Positions 26,874-36,683 of a stretch of DNA of 64,000 nt are shown piece after piece. Location: the NCBI RefSeq assembly GCF_003063645.1, contig NZ_NESJ01000007.1:175868-239867 (forward strand). The letters run 5' to 3'. Made by a program: the position numbers and the translations under genes. The notes beneath the pieces are model-generated. The model searched no databases. It saw only the letters and a list, made by a program, of their open reading frames with translations, and was not told where the DNA came from. Positions within the stretch are counted from its first letter, which is position 1; every line of letters begins with the position of its first letter. This DNA is from Limnohabitans sp. 2KL-51. GTDB taxonomy: Bacteria > Pseudomonadota > Gammaproteobacteria > Burkholderiales > Burkholderiaceae_C.

Positions 26874-26923
26874 TGGCGCTTGGGCGCAGAGCAAGCGCCC
26901 ATCGCACACAGGATGGGCGCTTG
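26874..26923. terminator. Competing stem-loops between convergent genes
   Basis: AAGCGCCCATC (26893-26903) pairs with GATGGGCGCTT (26912-26922). The same left arm can also pair with GGCGCTTG at 26875-26882, so two alternative hairpins exist between the transporter and cytochrome stop codons. No T run is present. Confidence 0.5.
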
Positions 26924-26935
26924 TACAAAGCTCGC

Positions 26936-27556
26936 TTATTTACCGCTCAGATATTCCGCCACAGCGGCCATTTCCAAAGGTGACATTTTGCTGGCAATCG
27001 CGTGCATCACAGCGTTGTCGTTGGTGCGCTCACGCTGATTGAACTGTTTGAGCTGAGTTTCGGTATAGCCCGAATACTGCCCGGCCAGACGCGGCAATGA
27101 CGTGGTGCCTTTGGCCTCGGCACCGTGACAGCTGGCGCACGAGGCCAGGCCGCTGAACTTATTACCGTTGTGATAAATGTATTTGCCGACAGCCGCCAAG
27201 CCAGCATCTTTGGCGGGCTCTGTAGCCGCTGTTTGCTTTTCAAAGAACTTGCCCAGCGCCACCATTTCATCGGGGGTGAGCTTGGCCACCATGTCGGCCA
27301 TGGCGGTGCTCTTGCGTTTGCCGGATTTGAAGTTCTCGAGTTGCTTGGCGGTGTATTCCCAGTGCTGGCCCGCTAAGCGCGGGAAGACTTCGCTGGACGA
27401 TTCGCCCTCGGCACCATGGCACACAAAACAGGAGCCGCCCACGATCTTCTTGGCGCGGGCCTCATCGGCCTGGGCCATGGCCGATGGCGACAACCAGGCT
27501 GCGCAGAGCAACAAAACGGCAGGGGCCAAACGGCCAAGGGTAAAGCGTGTGTTCAT
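26936..27556 (-). CDS. Diheme cytochrome c4-like protein
   Basis: 206-residue exported cytochrome with a signal peptide ending near SAMAQA. It has two class I heme c sites: CFVCH (Cys43, Cys46, His47) and CASCH about 100 residues later, each followed by an FPRLAGQ or LPRLAGQ segment typical of cytochrome c4. It would carry electrons from periplasmic sulfide oxidation to a terminal oxidase. It is downstream of the flavocytochrome c genes, with a terminator between them. The start at 27556 gives the best signal peptide. Confidence 0.9.
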   Translation of the reverse strand: MNTRFTLGRLAPAVLLLCAAWLSPSAMAQADEARAKKIVGGSCFVCHGAEGESSSEVFPRLAGQHWEYTAKQLENFKSGKRKSTAMADMVAKLTPDEMVALGKFFEKQTAATEPAKDAGLAAVGKYIYHNGNKFSGLASCASCHGAEAKGTTSLPRLAGQYSGYTETQLKQFNQRERTNDNAVMHAIASKMSPLEMAAVAEYLSGK

Positions 27557-27608
27557 GATCCACCTCGACATCGAACGCATGGGAGAAAAATTTCAGAAAA
27601 ATTTGCCG

Positions 27609-27645
27609 TAAAAAAACGCCGCGAGTCGGGTGACTGCGGCGTTTT
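27609..27645 (-). terminator. Intrinsic terminator after fccB
   Basis: On the minus strand AAAACGCCGC pairs with GCGGCGTTTT; the stem extends with AGTC/GACT and a run of seven T follows. It lies 13 bases beyond the fccB stop. Confidence 0.85.
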
Positions 27646-27657
27646 GGGCAAGCGCCA

Positions 27658-28932
27658 TCAAGCCAGTGTGTCGGCCCAGATGTTGCGGGCCCAGGCGTGG
27701 GCATAGCGGCCTTCGAGCTCGTTGGCTGCGCTCGACACGCCACCCGAGCCGGGAACGGTCAGCATGGTCTTCTTCTCGGCGTCGTACTTGTGCACGCTGG
27801 CGACGTGGACCACATCTTCCGAGCTGACAAAGCTGTAGCAGGTGTTGTTGTAAATGGGCATGGGGTTGACTTGTTTGCCCATCAACAAGGCCACCACAGC
27901 AGCGGCGCAGGTTTTGCCATGCTGGTTGGCCATGTGGCCAGATTTGGGCATACCCGGCGCGATCTGGATCGAGTCACCCAAAACGTGCACGTTTTTAGCC
28001 GCCTTGGATTCAAAGGTGAGGAAGTCCACTTCGCACCAGCGCTTGTTGGCGGTGGCCAGACCAGCGTTGACGGCGATGTCGCCGGCACGCATATTGGGGA
28101 TGACGTTGAGCACGTTAGCCTTGATGTCGTCGTTGAACTCGAACTTCAAAGTGTTGGTGGCGGCGTCCACATCGGTCACACGATGCTTACCACGGTACTC
28201 AACGATGCCTTTGTAGCGCTCGGCCCAGGCTTTTTTGAACAGCGGACCTTTGGAGGTCACGTCGTCGTTGGCGTCCAAAATCAGCACCTTGCTCTTGGGC
28301 TTGGCTTTGCTGAAGTACTCGGCCACCTGGCAGGCACGCTCGTAGGGGCCGGGAGGGCAGCGGTAGGGGGCCAGCGGGATGGACATGGCGAAGACGCCGC
28401 CGTCCGGCATGGCTTCGAGTTGTTTGCGAAGGGTGACAGTTTGTGCGCCAGCTTTCCAGGCGTGCATGACTTTGTCCTTGGCATCCCCCTTGTTCATACC
28501 AGGCAAGGTTTCCCACATGAAGTCGATACCAGCAGAGACGATCAGGCGGTCATAGGCCAACTCGGTACCACCAGCCAGCTTCACGATGCGCTTGTCAGCA
28601 TCGATGCTGTTAACGCGGTCCTTGACCACCTTCACGCCATGACGCTTGGTCAGGTTGTCATACGGGGTGGTGATGTCGGCGATGGTCTTGCTGCCACCGA
28701 TCACCAAGTTGGAGATGGGGCAAGAAATGAAGGCATCGTTGGGCTCGACCAGTGTGACTTGGATTTTGTGCTCAGACCACATGCGCAGGTATTTGGCGGC
28801 CGTGGCGCCGGAATAGCCCCCACCAATGACCACCACCTTGGGGCCGCTGCCGCCACCCACGGTGGCACAGCCCGAAACCAGTCCCATGGCACCCAAAGCG
28901 GAGCCAGTCTGCAAAAAATGACGACGTTGCAT
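27658..28932 (-). CDS. fccB: Flavocytochrome c sulfide dehydrogenase, flavoprotein subunit
   Basis: 424-residue FCSD flavoprotein (SoxF/FccB). A twin-arginine leader (MQRRHFLQTG) contains a possible lipobox (LVSGC). The Rossmann motif is VVVIGGGYSGATAAKYL. Cys71 in FISCPISN matches the cysteine that binds FAD covalently in the Allochromatium enzyme; Cys192 (RCPPGPYERA) and Cys365 (NTCYSF) match its redox disulfide. It oxidises sulfide in the periplasm and passes electrons to the cytochrome subunit encoded immediately upstream. All key residues are present. Confidence 0.95.
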   Translation of the reverse strand: MQRRHFLQTGSALGAMGLVSGCATVGGGSGPKVVVIGGGYSGATAAKYLRMWSEHKIQVTLVEPNDAFISCPISNLVIGGSKTIADITTPYDNLTKRHGVKVVKDRVNSIDADKRIVKLAGGTELAYDRLIVSAGIDFMWETLPGMNKGDAKDKVMHAWKAGAQTVTLRKQLEAMPDGGVFAMSIPLAPYRCPPGPYERACQVAEYFSKAKPKSKVLILDANDDVTSKGPLFKKAWAERYKGIVEYRGKHRVTDVDAATNTLKFEFNDDIKANVLNVIPNMRAGDIAVNAGLATANKRWCEVDFLTFESKAAKNVHVLGDSIQIAPGMPKSGHMANQHGKTCAAAVVALLMGKQVNPMPIYNNTCYSFVSSEDVVHVASVHKYDAEKKTMLTVPGSGGVSSAANELEGRYAHAWARNIWADTLA

Positions 28933-28943
28933 GGCGGTTTTCC

Positions 28944-29249
28944 TTATTTCTTTTGTGCAGCAAAGTAGCCTGCGATGGCGACGATTTGCTCGTCAGAATA
29001 GCCCTTGGCGAGCTGATGCATGATCGTGGCAGGCTTGCGGCCAGCCTTGAAGTCGAGCATTTTCTTGACCATGTCATCTTTATTGGCACCGGCCAAAGAC
29101 TCCATGCCTGGCTGGGCACGGCCATCGGTGCCGTGGCAAGCCGCGCACGATGCGGCCCAGCTGCGCACATGCAGCGGATCGACCTGGGCTTGGGCCAGGC
29201 CAGACAAGGCGACCAGGGCGGCCGCTGTCAAAGCGTGTTGAATCTTCAT
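28944..29249 (-). CDS. fccA: Flavocytochrome c sulfide dehydrogenase, monoheme cytochrome subunit
   Basis: 101-residue exported cytochrome c. A signal peptide ends near LAQAQ; the single heme site is CAACH (Cys35, Cys38, His39), and a later IMHQLAKGYSDEQIVAIAGYFAAQ helix is typical of the small FccA/SoxE type. The one-heme form contrasts with the diheme FccA of purple sulfur bacteria. It starts at 29249 after GAGGA and lies 11 bases before fccB, so the two are co-expressed subunits. Confidence 0.92.
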   Translation of the reverse strand: MKIQHALTAAALVALSGLAQAQVDPLHVRSWAASCAACHGTDGRAQPGMESLAGANKDDMVKKMLDFKAGRKPATIMHQLAKGYSDEQIVAIAGYFAAQKK

Positions 29250-29301
29250 GGGAAAAATCCTCGTAAAAAATAGACGGGGCGAATGAAACGTTTCGTGCCG
29301 A

Positions 29302-29712
29302 TCAGGGGCGCAAATATACAAATTTTTCGTTGGCCTGCAGCTTGGCCACTTCGGCCACGCCAGAAGGCACCACTTTGGCTTCCATCAACAATTTGTTGGC
29401 AGAGATTTTGCGCGACACCAGGGTGTTGTTGCACACACGAAATTCCACGCCCTTGTTGACCAGGTCGCTCACGCCGCCGGCAAAAGGCTGGTCCATCTGG
29501 TTGGTGGCACCGTCGAGCAAAAAATCAATGCCCAGACCATGGGTGACGACCACAATTTTGGCGGTCGGGTCGGCAGCCAGGTGGTTGCGGATGTTGCCGA
29601 TGGCCCGTGATGCCTGGGGGATGCCTTCGCTCAGGTGGTACACCACCTTGACCTCGGCCCAGCTCAGGGTACAGGCCAGCAGACCGGACATCAACAACAG
29701 ATGTTTCTTCAT
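29302..29712 (-). CDS. Exported DsrE-family protein
   Basis: 136-residue DsrE/DsrF-fold protein with an N-terminal signal peptide (KHLLLMSGLLACTLSWA). The fold is seen in KVVYHLSEGIPQASRAIGNIRNHL and the conserved single cysteine in VEFRVCNNTL, the sulfur-binding position of the family. A strong AAGGAG precedes the ATG. Location between an ArsR regulator and the sulfide dehydrogenase suggests a periplasmic sulfane-sulfur carrier that accepts the product of sulfide oxidation (inference). Cytoplasmic DsrE proteins normally lack a signal peptide. Confidence 0.85.
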   Translation of the reverse strand: MKKHLLLMSGLLACTLSWAEVKVVYHLSEGIPQASRAIGNIRNHLAADPTAKIVVVTHGLGIDFLLDGATNQMDQPFAGGVSDLVNKGVEFRVCNNTLVSRKISANKLLMEAKVVPSGVAEVAKLQANEKFVYLRP

Positions 29713-29797
29713 TCGTTTCTCCTTAAGTATGGATATTAGTCGCATCAAGGCCAAATCCATGCCCGTGAAAACCCGACTTGAAACTGACGCCGATCTT

Positions 29798-30127
29798 TCA
29801 ATCGCTTTCGCTGGCGATCTGCACGCACACCGCTCGGCAGAGGGTGACCACGCGGTCGTTGATGATGCGGTAATAAATTTGTACACCTTCTCGGCGCTTG
29901 CCCAGCACGCCCGCTTGGTAGAGGGTGTTCAGGTGCTGCGACATGTTGGGTTGGGTGGTGTCGATCTCGGCGAGCAGCTCACCCACGTTCTTTTCGCCAT
30001 TGCAAAGGGCACTGATGATGCGCAAGCGCATGGGGGCCGACATGACGCGAAAGACCTCGGCGGCTTTTTCAAAAACCTCTTCCGATTCGGTCAGGACGTT
30101 GTCTTCTACTGGTGCTGTTTTGGCCAT
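29798..30127 (-). CDS. ArsR-family regulator, SqrR/BigR-like persulfide sensor
   Basis: 109-residue winged-helix repressor with recognition helix TTQPNMSQHLNTLYQAG. Cys42 in the ALCNGE helix and Cys97/Cys101 in the C-terminal helix (LCRAVC) match the cysteine positions that form a tetrasulfide link in SqrR and BigR. Such proteins release DNA when persulfides accumulate. It is the first gene of the minus-strand group with DsrE and flavocytochrome c, separated from DsrE by 85 bases that may hold a second promoter. Metal sensing cannot be excluded. Confidence 0.85.
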   Translation of the reverse strand: MAKTAPVEDNVLTESEEVFEKAAEVFRVMSAPMRLRIISALCNGEKNVGELLAEIDTTQPNMSQHLNTLYQAGVLGKRREGVQIYYRIINDRVVTLCRAVCVQIASESD

Positions 30128-30336
30128 GGTGTCTTTTCTTCGAATGTCTCAAATACCGCACGATTGTCCTGCCAAAGGCCACGGGATCGGGCCGATGCGA
30201 AAGCAGCAGACCGGCGCGCGGCGACCTTGAAAGCCTGTAGCTTTGGCATTGTGGCCAATATTGGCAGGCTTTCCAACCAATGATTTGTTCTTTGCTTATA
30301 CAAAAATAAAGATAAGCGGCCCAGTGCGCCAAGGGC
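30128..30336. promoter_or_regulatory. Upstream region of the ArsR-sulfide operon
   Basis: 209 bases between dcd and the ArsR gene. It contains the palindrome GCCAATATTGGC at 30253-30264 in an AT-rich stretch (30250-30320), a possible operator or promoter for the sulfide operon. No clear -35/-10 pair could be fixed. Confidence 0.35.
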
Positions 30337-30912
30337 TCAGGTTTTGGGCAGCGTCACGCCCACTTGGCCTTGGTATTTACCGCCCCGGTCCTTGTAACTG
30401 GTTTCGCAGACGTCGTCTTTGTCACTCTCGAAAAACAGCACTTGGGCGCAGCCTTCGCCAGCATAAATTTTGGCAGGCAGCGGCGTGGTGTTGCTGAACT
30501 CAAGCGTCACATAACCTTCCCATTCAGGCTCGAAAGGGGTGACATTGACGATGATGCCGCAACGGGCATAAGTGCTTTTGCCCAAACAAATGGTCAGCAC
30601 ATTGCGCGGAATCCGGAAATACTCCATGGTGCGGGCCAACGCGAAACTGTTGGGCGGGATGATGCAGACATCGCTGTGGATGTCCACAAAGCTGCGCTCA
30701 TCGAAGTTTTTGGGGTCGACCACGGTGCTGTAAATGTTGGTGAACACCTTGAATTCAGGGGCGCAACGGATGTCGTAGCCATAACTGCTGGTGCCGTAGC
30801 TGACGATTTTTTGACCCGTCGCGTCCTGGCGGATCTGGCCCGGCTCAAACGGGGAAATCATGCCGTGCTCTTGCGCCATGCGGCGGATCCATTTGTCGCT
30901 CTTGATGCTCAT
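30337..30912 (-). CDS. dcd: dCTP deaminase
   Basis: 191-residue dCTP deaminase, which makes dUTP for thymidylate synthesis. Family landmarks: [13 protein letters not shown] start, SSYGYDIR substrate-binding motif, [24 protein letters not shown] with the catalytic glutamate, and the GKYQGQ C-terminal motif. Full length. It is unrelated in function to the sulfur genes downstream and may simply be a housekeeping neighbour. Confidence 0.97.
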   Translation of the reverse strand: MSIKSDKWIRRMAQEHGMISPFEPGQIRQDATGQKIVSYGTSSYGYDIRCAPEFKVFTNIYSTVVDPKNFDERSFVDIHSDVCIIPPNSFALARTMEYFRIPRNVLTICLGKSTYARCGIIVNVTPFEPEWEGYVTLEFSNTTPLPAKIYAGEGCAQVLFFESDKDDVCETSYKDRGGKYQGQVGVTLPKT

Positions 30913-30950
30913 GGTGTGCCCTTGTTGAATTGGGCTATTTTAGGGGCTGA

Positions 30951-30970
30951 CCCGGGCTTGGGTGCCCGGG
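30951..30970. other. GC-rich stem-loop 3' of the BMP-family gene
   Basis: CCCGGGC and GCCCGGG form a perfect 7-base-pair stem with a 6-base loop just after the BMP-family stop codon (minus strand). There is no T run, so it is a weak terminator at best. Confidence 0.4.
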
Positions 30971-30989
30971 CTTGCCGCTTGCAAGAAGC

Positions 30990-32087
30990 TCAACGGCCGA
31001 CGCGCCCCAACACGCCCTGCACCAAGTAGTTCATGTTCAGGATCTGGGGGTCGCTCAGGGCCTGTCCTGCGGGCAACACCAGCTTGCCCTCGTTGTCGGT
31101 GATCGGGCCGGCAAACAGCAGCAGCTTGCCAGTGCCCAGGGCTTTTTGCTTGGCCACAATCTCGTCTTGCACGGCCTTGGGCACCTTGGGGCCAAAGTCG
31201 CCGACGCGAATCATGCCGTCCTTCACGCCGCCCCACACGCTGCCGCTTTTCCAGCTGCCGGCCAATGCCGCCTTAACACGGGCGGTGTAGTAGTCGCCCC
31301 ACTGGTGGGTCACGGCAATGATCTGCGCATCAGGCCCGATTTTGCGCATGTCGGAGTGGTAAGCCACGGCCATCTTGCCGCGCTCTTGCGCCGCGGCCAT
31401 CACGGCAGTCGATCCGGTGTGGAATGCGATCACATCCACATCCTGGTTGAACAAGGCCATGGCCGCTTCGCGCTCTTTCGGTGGATCAAACCAGGCGTTG
31501 AGCCAGACCACCTTGACGGTGGCTTTTGGGTTGACCGAGCGCATGCCCAAGGTGAAGGCGTTGATGCCTTGCAGCACCTCGGGGATCGGGAAACCCGCCA
31601 CATAACCGGCCACATTCGTTTGGGTCATGCGGCCCGCGGCGATGCCCGCAAGGTATCGGCCCTCGTAATAACGGGCGTTCGATGCGGCCACGTTGGGGGC
31701 AGTTTTGAAGCCGGTGACCGACTCGAACTTCACATTCGGAAACTCTTTGGCCACCTTGAGCGTGGGCTCCATGTAGCCAAAGCTGGGGGTGAAGATAATT
31801 TGATTGCCCTGTTGGGCCAAGTCACGAATCACGCGCTCGGCATCAGCGCCCTCTGCCACATCGGCCACAAACGTGGTTTTGACCTGATGGCCCAAAGCCC
31901 GCTCGACCGCCTTGCGGCCCTCGTCGTGCTGACGCGTCCAGCCCGCTTCGGTGATGGGCGAGACATAGACAAAACCAGCCTTGATGGACTCGGTGGATTT
32001 GGCAGGCGCTTGATGGGGAGTTTGCGCCTGAATGGCGGATAAGAAAAAGCAGGCGGCCACAAGCGTGACAGCGAGGTTTTTATACAT
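30990..32087 (-). CDS. BMP-family ABC transporter substrate-binding protein (not a lipoprotein)
   Basis: 365-residue periplasmic binding protein of the BMP/Med family, whose known ligands are nucleosides and nucleobases. The signal peptide (NLAVTLVAACFFLSAIQAQ) lacks a lipobox cysteine at the cleavage point. Similar in sequence to the binding protein at 48.5-49.7 kb (IIFTPSFGYMEPTLKVAKEFP; VVWLNAWFDPPKEREAA). No permease or ATPase genes are adjacent, so it may feed the transporter encoded at 49.7-53.3 kb. It lies downstream of the adenine deaminase gene across a terminator. Confidence 0.87.
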   Translation of the reverse strand: MYKNLAVTLVAACFFLSAIQAQTPHQAPAKSTESIKAGFVYVSPITEAGWTRQHDEGRKAVERALGHQVKTTFVADVAEGADAERVIRDLAQQGNQIIFTPSFGYMEPTLKVAKEFPNVKFESVTGFKTAPNVAASNARYYEGRYLAGIAAGRMTQTNVAGYVAGFPIPEVLQGINAFTLGMRSVNPKATVKVVWLNAWFDPPKEREAAMALFNQDVDVIAFHTGSTAVMAAAQERGKMAVAYHSDMRKIGPDAQIIAVTHQWGDYYTARVKAALAGSWKSGSVWGGVKDGMIRVGDFGPKVPKAVQDEIVAKQKALGTGKLLLFAGPITDNEGKLVLPAGQALSDPQILNMNYLVQGVLGRVGR

Positions 32088-32116
32088 GGTAGTCCTCTAC
32101 ATGGCCCCGGTGATAC

Positions 32117-32147
32117 ACAAAACAAAGCCCGCCGAGACAGCGGGCTT
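32117..32147 (-). terminator. Intrinsic terminator after the adenine deaminase gene
   Basis: On the minus strand AAGCCCGC pairs with GCGGGCTT across a 7-base loop, followed by TGTTTTGTG. It separates this operon from the BMP-family gene. Confidence 0.75.
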
Positions 32148-32179
32148 CATTCACAATTTTAACCACCGCGCGGGCAAGT

Positions 32180-33468
<1,289 letters not shown>

Positions 33469-33659
33469 GCCTTATTTTGCATGCACCGCCGGATCCAAAA
33501 CACTGGGCCGAAAGTGTCAGTGCAGGGTGACCACTGAAAAGCCCTGTCAGCAGCAAAGCCTGTTGTGTTTTGTCGCCCAAATTACAGCGCATTCCAGTCT
33601 TTGTGCAAGTATCAGGTGTTATCCCTCTTTGAAATCTGCACAACCTCACTGGAGTTCCA

Positions 33660-34637
33660 ATGACCCGCATGACCAAGCCCCTGCTAGCTCTTATGTCTAG
33701 CCTGTTATTGGCTTTTGCCTCACCGCTGATGGCGCAGACTTTTCCCAGCAAACCCATCCGCATCATCGTGCCGTTTCCACCGGGTGGTGGGAACGATGTG
33801 ATTGCGCGGGTGGTGGCGCAAAAACTCAACGAACGCTTGGGCCAGCAGGTGGTGATCGACAACCGGGCTGGTGCCAATGGCATTGTGGGTCTGCAGGCCT
33901 TAATGCAAGCGCCGGCGGACGGCTACACCCTGGCTGTGGCCGCCGCTGGGCCCATGGCCGTGAACCCCAGCCTCTACGAAAAACTGCCTTATGACCCTTT
34001 GAAGGATTTCGCCCCCATCACCAACATGGTGAACTTTCCACTGTTGCTGGTCACGCACCCCTCGGTTCCAGCCAAAACAACGCTGGAGTTGATCAACCTG
34101 GCCAAATCCAAGCCCAAACAGTTGTTCTTTGCATCCCCCGGAAGCGGCAACTCGGGCCACTTGGCAGGCGAGTTGTTCAACGCGATGGCCAGCGTGCAAA
34201 CGGTGCATGTGCCCTACAAAGGTCAAGGTCCGGCCTTGACCGATTTGCTGGCTGGACAAGTTCAAATGCTCTACAGCAGCATCCCCTCCGTCATCAACCA
34301 GGTGAAATCGGGCCAGCTCAAAGCGATTGCCGTGGGCAGCGCCAAGCGGGTGCCTTCGCTGGCCGACATCCCCACAATTTCAGAAAGCGGCTTGCCCGGC
34401 TATGAAGCCTATTCGTGGGTCGGCATCGTGGCACCGGCCAAGACACCGAGAGACATCGTAATGCGGCTGAACCGTGAAATTGTGGACATTCTCAAGTTGC
34501 CCGATGTGGCCGAAAAATTGAACCAGCAAGGCGCCTTGCCAGTGGGTGACACGCCCGAGCAATTTGCCAGCTACATCAAGGACGAAATCGCCAAATGGGG
34601 CGCTGTCGTGCGCTCGGCCAACATCAAAGCAGATTGA
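33660..34637 (+). CDS. Bug/TctC-family periplasmic solute-binding protein 1
   Basis: 325-residue tripartite tricarboxylate receptor (TctC/Bug) protein with a signal peptide (LLALMSSLLLAFASPLMAQ) and the family start FPSKPIRIIVPFPPGGGNDVIAR. Later family segments: NRAGANGIVGLQALMQAPADGYTL and VPYKGQGPALTDLLAGQVQM. It binds a small carboxylate or similar compound in the periplasm. No TctA/TctB genes are nearby, as is usual for Burkholderiales. It is followed after 7 bases by a carboxymuconolactone decarboxylase family gene, suggesting an aromatic or related acid. Confidence 0.93.
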   Translation: MTRMTKPLLALMSSLLLAFASPLMAQTFPSKPIRIIVPFPPGGGNDVIARVVAQKLNERLGQQVVIDNRAGANGIVGLQALMQAPADGYTLAVAAAGPMAVNPSLYEKLPYDPLKDFAPITNMVNFPLLLVTHPSVPAKTTLELINLAKSKPKQLFFASPGSGNSGHLAGELFNAMASVQTVHVPYKGQGPALTDLLAGQVQMLYSSIPSVINQVKSGQLKAIAVGSAKRVPSLADIPTISESGLPGYEAYSWVGIVAPAKTPRDIVMRLNREIVDILKLPDVAEKLNQQGALPVGDTPEQFASYIKDEIAKWGAVVRSANIKAD

Positions 34638-34644
34638 AAATCCA

Positions 34645-35181
34645 ATGAAAAAATCTACCAACAAGAAGCCCAGCACTCAACCCCCATCCGAGGGCTACAA
34701 AGCAGGCTTGGCCATGCGCAAAAAAGTGCTGGGTGATGACTACGTCGAGCGCTCATTTGCCAACGCCGATGACCTGAATATGCCATTTCAGGAACTGGCC
34801 ACCGAGTTCGCCTGGGGCAAAGTTTGGACCCGCCCGGGCCTGACCCTGAAAGAGCGCAGCCTGGCCACGCTGTCGATGTGCATCGCCTTGAATCGACCCG
34901 CCGAGATCAAGATTCATCTGCGCGGCGCTGTGCGCAATGGCGTGTCGCGCGAAGAATTGCGCGAGCTGATTTTGCACTCCTTCCTTTACTGCGGTGGTCC
35001 TGCGGCTCTGGACGCCTACAAGGCGGTGCGCGACGAGTTGCCCTTGATCGAAGCAGCGGAAAAAGAAGCTAAGAAACTGGCACGCCCTGCCAAGACCAAA
35101 GCTGTCAAAAGTCCTGTGGAAAACCCAATCAAAGCCAAAGCCAAAACCCAATCAACGGCCAAAGCCAAGATCAAGACTTGA
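34645..35181 (+). CDS. Carboxymuconolactone decarboxylase family protein
   Basis: 178-residue protein with a CMD domain. The segment GLTLKERSLATLSMCIALNRPAEIKIHLRGA and the following NGVSREELRELILHSFLYCGGPAALDAYK are characteristic. It lacks the CxxC of AhpD-type peroxidases, so it is closer to the PcaC side. The last 45 residues are Lys/Ala/Pro-rich low complexity (KAKAKTQSTAKAKIKT). It probably shares a transcript with the preceding Bug gene. Its 3' end overlaps that of the convergent dehydrogenase by 11 bases. The substrate is unknown. Confidence 0.87.
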   Translation: MKKSTNKKPSTQPPSEGYKAGLAMRKKVLGDDYVERSFANADDLNMPFQELATEFAWGKVWTRPGLTLKERSLATLSMCIALNRPAEIKIHLRGAVRNGVSREELRELILHSFLYCGGPAALDAYKAVRDELPLIEAAEKEAKKLARPAKTKAVKSPVENPIKAKAKTQSTAKAKIKT

Positions 35182-36124
35182 CCGGTTTTTTGCCCCGGCC
35201 CTTGGCAGGCGCAATGCCCGCCATGGCCGACAGGACCTCGGCAGTCGACGCCGTGTCTTCCATCGCCAGTCCCAAGGCCATGGCGCTGGTGTAGACGGCG
35301 GCGCAGGTCGAGAACAACGGGGTCGGACAGTCCACCGACTTGGCCATGTCGCCAATCACCTGCATGTCTTTTTGCCAAACCTCGACCTTCATGGTTGGTG
35401 GGCTGTACTGACGCTCCAGCATCATGGGCATGCGCAGCCGCATGACCCCCGTGCCCAGCACCGGGCTATTGCCAAAGAGATCAAGAACGTCTTGGGGATT
35501 CAGCCCCATTTTGCGGGCCAGCGTCACCGATTCAGCATAGGCCACGTTGTAAATGGCCACCAGATGGTTGGCCGCAAACTTCATTTTGGTGCCATTGCCG
35601 TAAGGCCCCACAAAGGATACTTTGTCGGTGAACACCTGCAGCACGGGCAAGACTTTGCGGTAGGCCGTTTCCTTGCCACTGACAAAAAACGTCCAAGCTC
35701 GCTCTTTGATGCGCACTGCCGTGCCGCTGATGGGTGCATCCAAGGCGGTGATGCCCAACTTGCCCAAGGCTTGGGCGCAAGCATCTTTGTCCGCCATGGG
35801 CAAGGTGCTGGTCTCGATGAAGATAGGCTTGTGAGCCCATTGCGCCTTGGGGATAGAAGCGATCGATTCGGTCACCTGGGCCAGCGCCTTCGAGGTCGAC
35901 AAAGACACGATCACCACATCCGATCGACCCGCCACCTCGGCCGCACTGCTCAGGCACACCCCACCTGCACGCTTGAGGCGGGCTTGGGCTTTGGCATCGA
36001 TGTCGCAGCCGCAAACCGCATAGCCCTGTTTCAGCAAAGCCTCGGCCATGGTGCCTCCCATGATGCCCAGACCCACAATGCCCACGCGAGGCAAAGCCGC
36101 CTTGGTTTTTCCGGACGCGGCCAT
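35171..36124 (-). CDS. NAD(P)-dependent 3-hydroxyisobutyrate/tartronate-semialdehyde-type dehydrogenase
   Basis: 317-residue beta-hydroxyacid dehydrogenase. The nucleotide-binding motif is VGIVGLGIMGGTMAEALLKQGY, followed by the DAPISGT substrate-binding segment and the catalytic-lysine motif GNGTKMKFAANHL. Family members act on 3-hydroxyisobutyrate, tartronate semialdehyde or 3-hydroxypropionate. It begins 4 bases after the GlcG-like gene and is downstream of malonyl-CoA decarboxylase, so a role in a C3 acid pathway is plausible (inference). Confidence 0.87.
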   Translation of the reverse strand: MAASGKTKAALPRVGIVGLGIMGGTMAEALLKQGYAVCGCDIDAKAQARLKRAGGVCLSSAAEVAGRSDVVIVSLSTSKALAQVTESIASIPKAQWAHKPIFIETSTLPMADKDACAQALGKLGITALDAPISGTAVRIKERAWTFFVSGKETAYRKVLPVLQVFTDKVSFVGPYGNGTKMKFAANHLVAIYNVAYAESVTLARKMGLNPQDVLDLFGNSPVLGTGVMRLRMPMMLERQYSPPTMKVEVWQKDMQVIGDMAKSVDCPTPLFSTCAAVYTSAMALGLAMEDTASTAEVLSAMAGIAPAKGRGKKPVKS

Positions 36125-36128
36125 GGGC

Positions 36129-36554
36129 TTAACCCGCCACCAGGCCAGCAGCCTTTATGCCGGCGATGCAGATCAGCTCATCCTCATCGCCTGTGCCGCC
36201 ACTGGCCCCGGCAGAACCCAGGATATGGCCGGCAGAGTCCTTGATGAGAACGGCACCGGGTTGAGGCAAAAACTTGCCCTCAGCGGTAGCGGCCAAGGCG
36301 ACAAAAAAGTTCGGGTTGTCCTTGGCCCGCTCGGCCAGCGCACGGCTCGACGAACCCATGCCCACGGCGCCCCAGGCCTTGCCGCGCGCGATGTCGAAGC
36401 GGAACATGCTGGCACCGTCTTCACGCGAAAAAGCCACCAACTGCCCCGAGGCATCGAGCACCACGATGCCCATGGGTTTGTAATTGGCAGCCCGAGCGGC
36501 CTGGATGGCACCTTGCAAAATTTGATGGGCTTGGTTCAAAGTCAGAGCGTTCAC
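36129..36554 (-). CDS. GlcG/HbpS family protein (DUF336)
   Basis: 141-residue single-domain protein of the GlcG/HbpS family (ALTLNQAHQILQGAIQAARA; MGIVVLDASGQLVAFSREDGA; LIKDSAGHILGSAGASGGTGDEDE). Members are found next to glycolate, propanediol and C3-acid genes; HbpS binds heme. The precise role is unknown. The start is GTG at 36554 with CGGGA upstream; the open frame extends further but without a conserved sequence. It precedes the dehydrogenase gene by 4 bases. Confidence 0.85.
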   Translation of the reverse strand: MNALTLNQAHQILQGAIQAARAANYKPMGIVVLDASGQLVAFSREDGASMFRFDIARGKAWGAVGMGSSSRALAERAKDNPNFFVALAATAEGKFLPQPGAVLIKDSAGHILGSAGASGGTGDEDELICIAGIKAAGLVAG

Positions 36555-36683
36555 AAAAAAATTCCCGATAGAAATAAAAGATGGATTCAGACTATCAGAA
36601 TCACATGCCAAGCCTGTCTTTTGCTTGACAAAGGTCCGACGCAAAGTGTCATCGCGCAGCGCCTTCAGGCTCTGAGCACCCAG

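Noticed and set aside
35137..35181. Lys/Ala-rich tail of the CMD-family protein as a frameshift artefact
   Set aside because: The frame stays open with normal codon use and ends overlapping the convergent gene; low-complexity tails of this sort occur naturally, so I keep the gene as one piece.
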